Shown here: positions 57,729 through 64,000 of the stretch, piece by piece
How the letters are laid out: each line of letters opens with the position of its first letter
How positions within the stretch are numbered: position 1 is the stretch's first letter
NCBI GenBank assembly: GCA_951640195.1
Contig: OX621169.1
Coordinates: 744,001 to 808,000, forward strand
Direction: 5' to 3'
DNA: 64,000 bases
Origin: Porpolomopsis calyptriformis
Taxonomy: Eukaryota > Basidiomycota > Agaricomycetes > Agaricales > Hygrophoraceae
Position numbers and translations under genes: made by a program
The notes under the pieces: model-generated
What the model saw: only the letters and a program-made list of their open reading frames with translations
Told to the model about the DNA's origin: nothing
Database searches by the model: none

Positions 57729-57843
57729 GACCGTCAAAGGTACCATCAATACTCTGGCGGTTAGAGATGAGCAGTTTGAAAATGTGACATAGTAACATGT
57801 AACAAGTGTGACGCGACGCGTTCTGAGGGGAAGTGTGACATCA
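57729..57843. promoter_or_regulatory. Shared CAF-1 / RFC2 divergent promoter with MCB-like sites
   Basis: 115 bp between the two start codons. Contains GACGCG at 57810-57815 directly followed by ACGCGT at 57816-57821, the MluI cell-cycle box bound by MBF at G1/S in yeasts. Fungal MBF orthologues are widely conserved, so coordinated S-phase expression of the two PCNA-linked factors is a reasonable inference. Confidence 0.6.
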
Positions 57844-59232
57844 ATGTCCTTTTTCCAGACACAATCAGGCAAATCGCGTCAAAAGCACACCATAGATCCC
57901 GCCCTCCAGCCATGGGTTGAAAAATAGTGTGTTTTAAAGATCTTCGTGATGATTTTGTGTAACGGTTTCGCGGCAGCCGTCCGAAGACCATAGAGGAGGT
58001 TTCTGCTCAAGACCATACCGTAGCAGTCCTCAGGAAAACGCTGTCTTCAACAAATGTTCGCTTGTGGAATCTCATTATTTTCTTTTCAACCTTCCAATAT
58101 TTCGCTGTTATAGCTTCCTCATATGTTATTCTACGGACCGCCCGGCACTGGGAAAACGTCTACGATCTTGGCGCTTGCGAGGCAATTATTTGGGTAAAGA
58201 ATCAATTATCGAAACGATGTAAATCTGCGACTCATGTTCGTTTTTAGTCCAGAAAACTTTCGGAACCGTGTTCTTGAACTGAATGCATCAGACGAACGAG
58301 GGATTGCTATTGTCCGAGAGAAAGTCAAAAACTTTGCACGCCAAACCCCCCGCGCTCAAGCAGCCTCGTCTGATGGCCATGTCTATCCTTGTCCACCGTA
58401 TAAAATTGTGATTCTTGATGAAGCCGACTCCATGACGCAGGACGCGCAGGGTGCTCTGCGGCGTATAATGGAAACTTATGCGCACATCACTCGGTTTTGC
58501 CTTGTGTGCAATTACGTGACAAGGTAAACAAGACGAAATAACTCTTAGATAGAAACTTTCTGATCTTTGACAGAATCATAGAACCACTTGCCTCTCGCTG
58601 CTCCAAGTTCCGTTTCACACCACTTGATTCCGCCTCGACGTTTTCTCGATTGTCCTTCATTGCGACTGCGGAACACGTCACGATTGAGCCTTCGGTCATC
58701 GATACACTCATTACCGCTTCAGCAGGCGACCTGCGCCGCGCCATCACATATCTTCAATCAGCATCACGACTTTCGTCGTCAACCAACCCGCCAACGGAGA
58801 TTACGTCGGAAGATATCCAAGAGATTGCCGGAGTGGTACCTGACAGTGTTATCGAAGCATTTGCGGCTGCCTTAGGCGTAGCAGCCGGAATGGGCATGGA
58901 CATTGATGATGGCCCTGTCGCGCAGAAGGGCAGTAGCTTTGAACGAATCAGGAAGCAAGCGAAAGAATTGAGGAGGGAGGGATACCCAGCCTCACAAATT
59001 CTGAATCAGGTAAGGTTTTAGGGTATCCATTTGGGACCTTTCACTTGTTAAGCGGGCGATGCTGCACTAGCTTCATGACCTCGTCATCCTACATCCCACG
59101 TTGACTGGTCGTCAAAAATCAATTTGCGCACTTGCGTTTGCAGAAGCAGACAAGGCGCTTTGTGATGGGGCGGACGAGGAATTGTGGATACTTGAAGTCG
59201 CGTTATGTGTACACAAGGCTGTCTCCGTCTGA
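57844..59232 (+). CDS. RFC2: Replication factor C small subunit 2 (human RFC4-like)
   Basis: AAA+ subunit of the clamp loader that places PCNA on DNA. The first exon starts [14 protein letters not shown] and ends QPWVEKY (57844 to about 57926), spliced to [20 protein letters not shown] and then [15 protein letters not shown] (Walker A). Next come [33 protein letters not shown] (Walker B), [34 protein letters not shown] (the SRC arginine finger), [28 protein letters not shown] and [13 protein letters not shown]. The RFC box pattern and the NASDERGI and NYVTRIIEPL motifs fit yeast Rfc2/human RFC4 rather than other subunits. TGA at 59230-59232. About 370 aa. Confidence 0.93.
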
Positions 59233-59333
59233 CATTAGAATTACTCCCAATCGATTGTATCAATACAGGGTATTCCCAAGGTAACTGCTCCATATATCGT
59301 ACATAGTAGATAAGCCAAGACGGCGCAGATCTT

Positions 59334-60149
59334 TTATGATAAGGCAAGTTTCCACAGAAGCTCAGCGTATTCATAGTTTGACTTGTTGTCCTTGAACTCC
59401 ACACAATGCACATCGCCTGATTGTGCACCTGAAGAGACCGCTCGTCATTGCAAAGCTGGTGAAAAGGTGTAGGTAAAGCCAAACTTACGGACGAGCATTT
59501 TGGACACCAGGCCGTTCTTATCCAATATTGGCTCAAATCCCATCCCCTTGAACATCTGTAATCGCAGACTGATGTTATATATTATCGTTTCCAAGTTTAG
59601 AACACAATAAGAACGCCAGGTTTTACTCACGTTGCACCGTCAAGATCCGCTTCGTGCTCAGTGGCTGGGTCACATTCCTCAAGTTTACTTGTATCTTCCT
59701 TGAGTGATGCGAGTTCAGCATCCTTGTTGGCGAGAAGTCCCTCTGCGTCACTGATAGCTTTACACAGAGACAGACGGGTACCATCGAGTTGGTTAATGGC
59801 AGCCACGTGCTCGCCGGCTGAAAGGACGGACTGTGGTCGGGAGGAGGAATTGCGTGCGGACTCGAGAGCTTTCGAGAGAACTGCGGGGGCACAATTCAGA
59901 AATTGGCCGCGACAAAGTCACGATGAGCGCGCGCGCCTTTCAACTCAGAGTGGAGATCTTCAAGCTCCTTCTTCCGTTTGGTCTCGGTCAGCGATATTTG
60001 CTCTTCCGCAGCAACGATGGTGAGAAAATCCTCTTCGGGATCAATAATGGGAGCCATATCCCGAAGCAACTTTCTGTAAACGAGAGATCAACATTAGCAA
60101 TCCTGAGCTGAAATCGGGCGTACATGGCTTCATGCAGATCCTTGGACAT
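59334..60149 (-). CDS. SPC24: Kinetochore protein Spc24
   Basis: Member of the Ndc80 complex that ties kinetochores to spindle microtubules. Starts MSKDLHEA at ATG 60149, then KLLRDMAPIIDPEEDFLTIV, a coiled coil (ISLTETKRKKELEDLHSELK; AISDAEGLLANKDAELASLK), and the C-terminal globular domain LRLQMFKGMGFEPILDKNGL followed by VHCVEFKDNKSNYEYAELLW and KLALS at TAA 59336-59334. Domain order and length (about 200 aa) fit fungal Spc24. Convergent with RFC2 (101 bp) and divergent from CRM1. Confidence 0.85.
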
Positions 60150-60359
60150 GATGGACGCGTCTGGTCACGGTGGTCACAAGTGGCACGTGCAGCGTGATAT
60201 AATTAATTAATAACCCTAACCCTAAACGGAATATTAAGGTCGCTGATGACTTAAATAGGGATCTCAGATAACCATCGCTGACCACATCGGCGCCCTCTGC
60301 CCAGCACCGCTCACACCTCACTCCCATTCTCCAAAGCGCGTTTCTCATCGATTGCCATC
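60150..60359. promoter_or_regulatory. Divergent promoter SPC24 / CRM1 with ACGCGT, CACGTG and telobox
   Basis: 210 bp. ACGCGT at 60155-60160, six bases from the SPC24 start; CACGTG E-box at 60184-60189; and AACCCTAACCCTAAAC at about 60212-60227, two telomere-type repeats (telobox), as seen in promoters of growth-related genes in several eukaryotes. Functional roles are inferred from motif identity only. Confidence 0.5.
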
Positions 60360-63300
60360 ATGGAGGTCAGTCACTCTCCAACCGTTCTGCGATCCCTTTT
60401 GTTAATCTCCCTCCACAGAGCCTGCTGGATTTCTCGAAAGACTTCGAAGTCCCGGTCATGGACAAAGTCGTCATGACCTTTTACACCGGAACCGGCCAGG
60501 ACGTTCGTGCCCCATTTCGCTTCGATGCCACACATCACCCCTAATGCCATCTTCTTTTCGGACAGCAACAACTGGCACAGCAAGTGCTGACCCAGTTCCA
60601 AGAACATCCCGACGCTTGGACGAGAGTGCCTGACATCTTGGAAAAGTCTTCTTTCCCCCAGACAAAGGTGAACTCTCTCCATTTGTTGCTCTAACTCGTC
60701 CGAGATCAGCCTGCTCATGCCACCACCTCCAACTAGTTCATTGGACTTCAGATCCTCGAAAAGCTAATCCTGACGCGATGGAGGTCGCTACCAGAGGGGC
60801 AACGACAAGGTCCGTCTCCCCATCTTTCCATTCCCTTCCTTAGATAAATCTGGCCTTGCAGGCATTCGGAACTTTGTCGTGGGGGTCACCGTAAGGATTG
60901 CGTCGGATGAATCCACTTTGCGGAGAGAAAGGACCCATTTGAATAAGCTCAATCTCGCCCTAGTTCAGGTTCGTCACGCCAGCCCAATGCTCTTTCGCTG
61001 TCTTGATCACTTTTCGTTTGTTCAGATCCTCAAACAGGAATGGCCCCACAATTGGCCTACATTTATCACAGAGCTGGTTGAATCTTCCAAAACAAGCCTC
61101 TCTCTCTGTGAAAACAATATGGTCATTCTCAAGCTGCTTTCGGAGGAGATCTTCGACTTCTCAGCGGAGCTTATGACTCAGGCTAAGATCAAGAACTTGA
61201 AGAATCAAATGTGCGGCGAATTCTCTGAGATCTTCAAATTATGCCTAGAAGTCCTTGAAGAGGCCCAGAAAACCTCACTAATCAGGGCAACACTGGAGAC
61301 CCTTCTACGGTTCCTCAATTGGATCCCATTAGGCTACATCTTCGAAACGAAGATAATCGACTTACTTCTTACTCGGGTGCGTTTTCGTTTCTTGTTCCTG
61401 CAGCCGTCGTAGCATAGGAGACAATATTAAAAACTGCATAATAGTTCCTTGAGGCCACCGAGTTCCGCAACGTTACCCTTAAATGCCTTGCAGAAATCGC
61501 ATCCCTCAACGTCGGCCCTGAATATGACCCTAAATTCATCATTCTCTTCGAATTAGTGATGACGGCCATCAATCGAATGATCCCTCCAAGCACCAATATT
61601 GCCCAGGCGTATGGGAATGCAAACGACGCAGGGCAAGAGCTTGTACTCAATCTCGCCCTCTTCCTCTGCAACTTTCTATCCAACCATCTACGTGCCGTCG
61701 AGTCCGAATCTAACCGGGACGTGTTACTAAACGCTCATCTGTACATGGTGAAGGTCTCTCAGGTAGATGAGCGAGAGATTTTCAAGATTTGTTTGGAGTA
61801 TTGGTTAAAGTTGGTGGCTGAGCTGTATGACGAGATTCAGAATCTACCTATCGGCGAATCTGGTCTTCTTATGGGCTTGAGTTTGGGCGGGACAAATGGA
61901 GCGCAGAATATGTTGAACGGGATGGCTCTGAGAAAGAACATATACAGCGATGTATTGTCGAATCTTCGGTTGGTAGTCATCGAGAAGATGGTGAAACCTG
62001 AGGAGGTGCGTCCTATTGATGTTTTCCTTTGCATTTCCTATGACTTACCTAACTCCCCCCCCCTCTCTGCATCTCGCAGGTTTTGATCGTAGAAAACGAA
62101 GAGGGGGAGATTGTGCGCGAGTTCTTGAAGGAAATCGACACAATTGTCCTGTACAAATCTATGCGCGAACTACTCGTCTATCTCACACACCTGGACGTTA
62201 CGGACACGGAAACAATCTTGACCGAAAAACTTGCCAAGCAAGTCGATGGCTCAGAATGGTCTTGGCAAAACTTGAATACTTTGTGCTGGGCAATAGGATC
62301 TATTTCTGGCGCAATGAGTGCGGTGGTCCTCAATCCTCTAGGTTCTTAGCTGACGTTTTGATGAAATGACAGACGAAGAGACAGAGAAACGCTTCCTTGT
62401 GACCGTAATCAAGGACCTTTTAGGTCTATGCGAGATCAAACGTGGCAAGGATAACAAAGCCGTCGTCGCATCAGATATCATGTATATCGTCGGGCAGTAT
62501 CCGAGATTCCTCAAGGCTCACTGGAAGTTCCTCAAGACCGTTGTTAATAAATTATTTGAATTTATGCACGAGACACACGAGGGTGAGCCCCATTGCCATC
62601 GCCGCTTTAATACGTTGACCTCCCCTGGCATCTATATAGGCGTGCAGGACATGGCTTGCGATACATTTATCAAAATCGCACAAAAATGTCGGCGCCATTT
62701 CGTGATGCAGCAATCCGGAGAGCAGGAACCGTTCGTTGACGAAATTCTGCGACTACTGCACAGAATCACTGTGGATTTGTCACCTCAGCAGGTATGTCAC
62801 TTTATCTCATAGGATCATTGATTTTAAAATCTTTGGCAGGTGCATACCTTCTACGAGGCGGTTGGATACATGATTTCTGCTCAGCCTAATAAGCCGCAAC
62901 AAGAGAAATTGATTGCCAGGTTGATGGAGCTACCGAACAGTGCAGTATGTATTACTTCGCCGCATCTTTATGAACTTTCGCCTGAATCATTCGGCTTGCA
63001 GTGGGACTCGCTGATGTCGCAAGCTTCGCAAAACATGGATGTCCTTAGCAGCACTGACAATGTAAAGATCTTGTCCAACGTACTCAAAACAAATGTTTCC
63101 GCTTGTACCTCAATCGGAAGTTTCTATCTACCTCAAATTGGGCGGATATTCATGGACATGCTCGGCTTGTACAAAGAGGTCAGTGGAATAATCAGCAAGA
63201 CAGTCGCCCGTGAAGGTACGTGAACTTGTACTGGTAAGCGTCCGCATAATTCTCAAACCTGCTGCAGGGACGATCGCTACCAAGACTCCAAAGATTCGAA

Positions 63301-64000
63301 ATCTACGAGCGGTGAAGAAAGACATTTTGAAGTTGATGGAGACTTATATCAAGAAAGCTGAAGATATGGAGGCTGTCAAGAACAACCTTATTCCACTATT
63401 GCTCGACGCTATTCTTGGCGACTACAACCAGAACGTGCCAATGGCAAGGGACGCAGAGGTGTTGAATGTAATGGCAACCATTACAGGCCGGCTTGGTGTA
63501 TGTCTCCTATTTGATGCGACTCGTGACATGTTCGCTAAGATCCTGGCAGAACCTGTTAACCCCTCAAGTGCCCGCTATTCTCGACGCCGTCTTCGAGCCA
63601 ACACTCAATATGATTAACCAAGATTTTGCGGAATACCCAGAACATCGGGTAGGATTCTTCAAGCTTCTCCGGGCAATCAACTTAAATTGCTTCCTGGGTG
63701 AGGAGCTTTGTTTGCACACGGGAAATAAACATTGATTAATGTTTTGTATAGCCTTACTTAACGTACCACCACACCAGTTCAAGCTGTTTATGGATAGCAT
63801 AGTTTGGGCTATCAAACACACGATGAGGGACATAGCCGACACAGGACTTAATTGTAAGTGATTTCTGCGAGTCTCAGCGGCTAAAGGGTCTGACGTCCCG
63901 TTTAGTGTGTCTAGAAGTTGTCAACAACTTCGCCAGCGCGGATCCTGCCGTCGCGAATGCTTTCTTCCAACAATACTTCTTAAGCATTGTGCAAGACATA
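60360..64000 (+). CDS. CRM1: Exportin-1 (CRM1/XPO1), 3' end outside the window
   Basis: Karyopherin that exports leucine-rich-NES proteins with Ran-GTP. Starts ME at 60360-60365, then an intron and [18 protein letters not shown]. Importin-beta N-terminal region [20 protein letters not shown] and [22 protein letters not shown]1-specific stretches [46 protein letters not shown] text, [73 protein letters not shown] and [20 protein letters not shown]. The NES-groove cysteine is present ([15 protein letters not shown]), equivalent to human Cys528. The last exon seen reads [20 protein letters not shown] and runs off the end. About 1,000 of some 1,070 residues are not all visible; the last part is missing. 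Confidence 0.95.

Noticed and set aside
60212..60227. Telomere or interstitial telomere
   Set aside because: Only two CCCTAA-type units within a promoter between intact genes; read as a telobox.

Overview
The window is nuclear DNA of a filamentous basidiomycete, most likely an agaricomycete. The genes are dense and cut by many 45-70 nt introns. The accessory stretch carries families typical of agaricomycetes: NACHT-WD40 receptors, a Plavaka transposase, a DUF6698 protein and a chromodomain Gypsy element. All gene models are my own splicing by eye, without RNA or database support.

Layout. 1-9.1 kb is housekeeping: citrate synthase (5' end missing), an unrecognised P/G/Q-rich protein, the PP2A B56 regulatory subunit, and an Ssa-type Hsp70 with phased heat-shock half-sites upstream. 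9.6-19.7 kb is a tandem array of NACHT-WD40 (NLR-like) genes on the minus strand: an apparently intact 1282-aa gene with 13 near-identical WD40 repeats, a decayed relic, and a second gene whose 3' end is frameshifted and fused to a duplicated piece of the TBC gene found at 44.5 kb. 20,011-44,005 is one composite mobile element. A Plavaka/CACTA-like DNA transposon (terminal inverted repeats, 2-bp CA target duplication, divergent DUF6698 and transposase genes) has been expanded from about 6.9 kb to 24 kb by a Copia element in a transposase intron, a solo LTR in the next exon, a Gypsy chromovirus in another exon, and a second Copia near the right end. That second Copia itself carries two 203-bp solo LTRs. 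A duplicate of the insertion site at 15.04-15.77 kb lacks the element and gives the pre-insertion sequence. 44.5-64 kb is housekeeping again: TBC Rab-GAP, SHQ1, TRP2, mitoribosomal uS2m, Ssb-type Hsp70, CAF-1 large subunit, RFC2, SPC24 and exportin CRM1 (3' end outside).

The right-hand genes form divergent pairs with short shared promoters: SHQ1/TRP2 (48 bp), uS2m/SSB (120 bp), CAF-1/RFC2 (115 bp, with an MCB-like ACGCGT) and SPC24/CRM1 (210 bp, with ACGCGT, CACGTG and a telobox). CAF-1 and RFC both act at PCNA, so their shared promoter suggests S-phase co-expression.

Nearly all nonsense codons in the mobile DNA are TGA. Comparison of the two Copia copies shows directly that most arose from CGA by C-to-T change at CpG. 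The DUF6698 gene, the transposase, the Gypsy pol and both Copias are therefore probably non-functional now.
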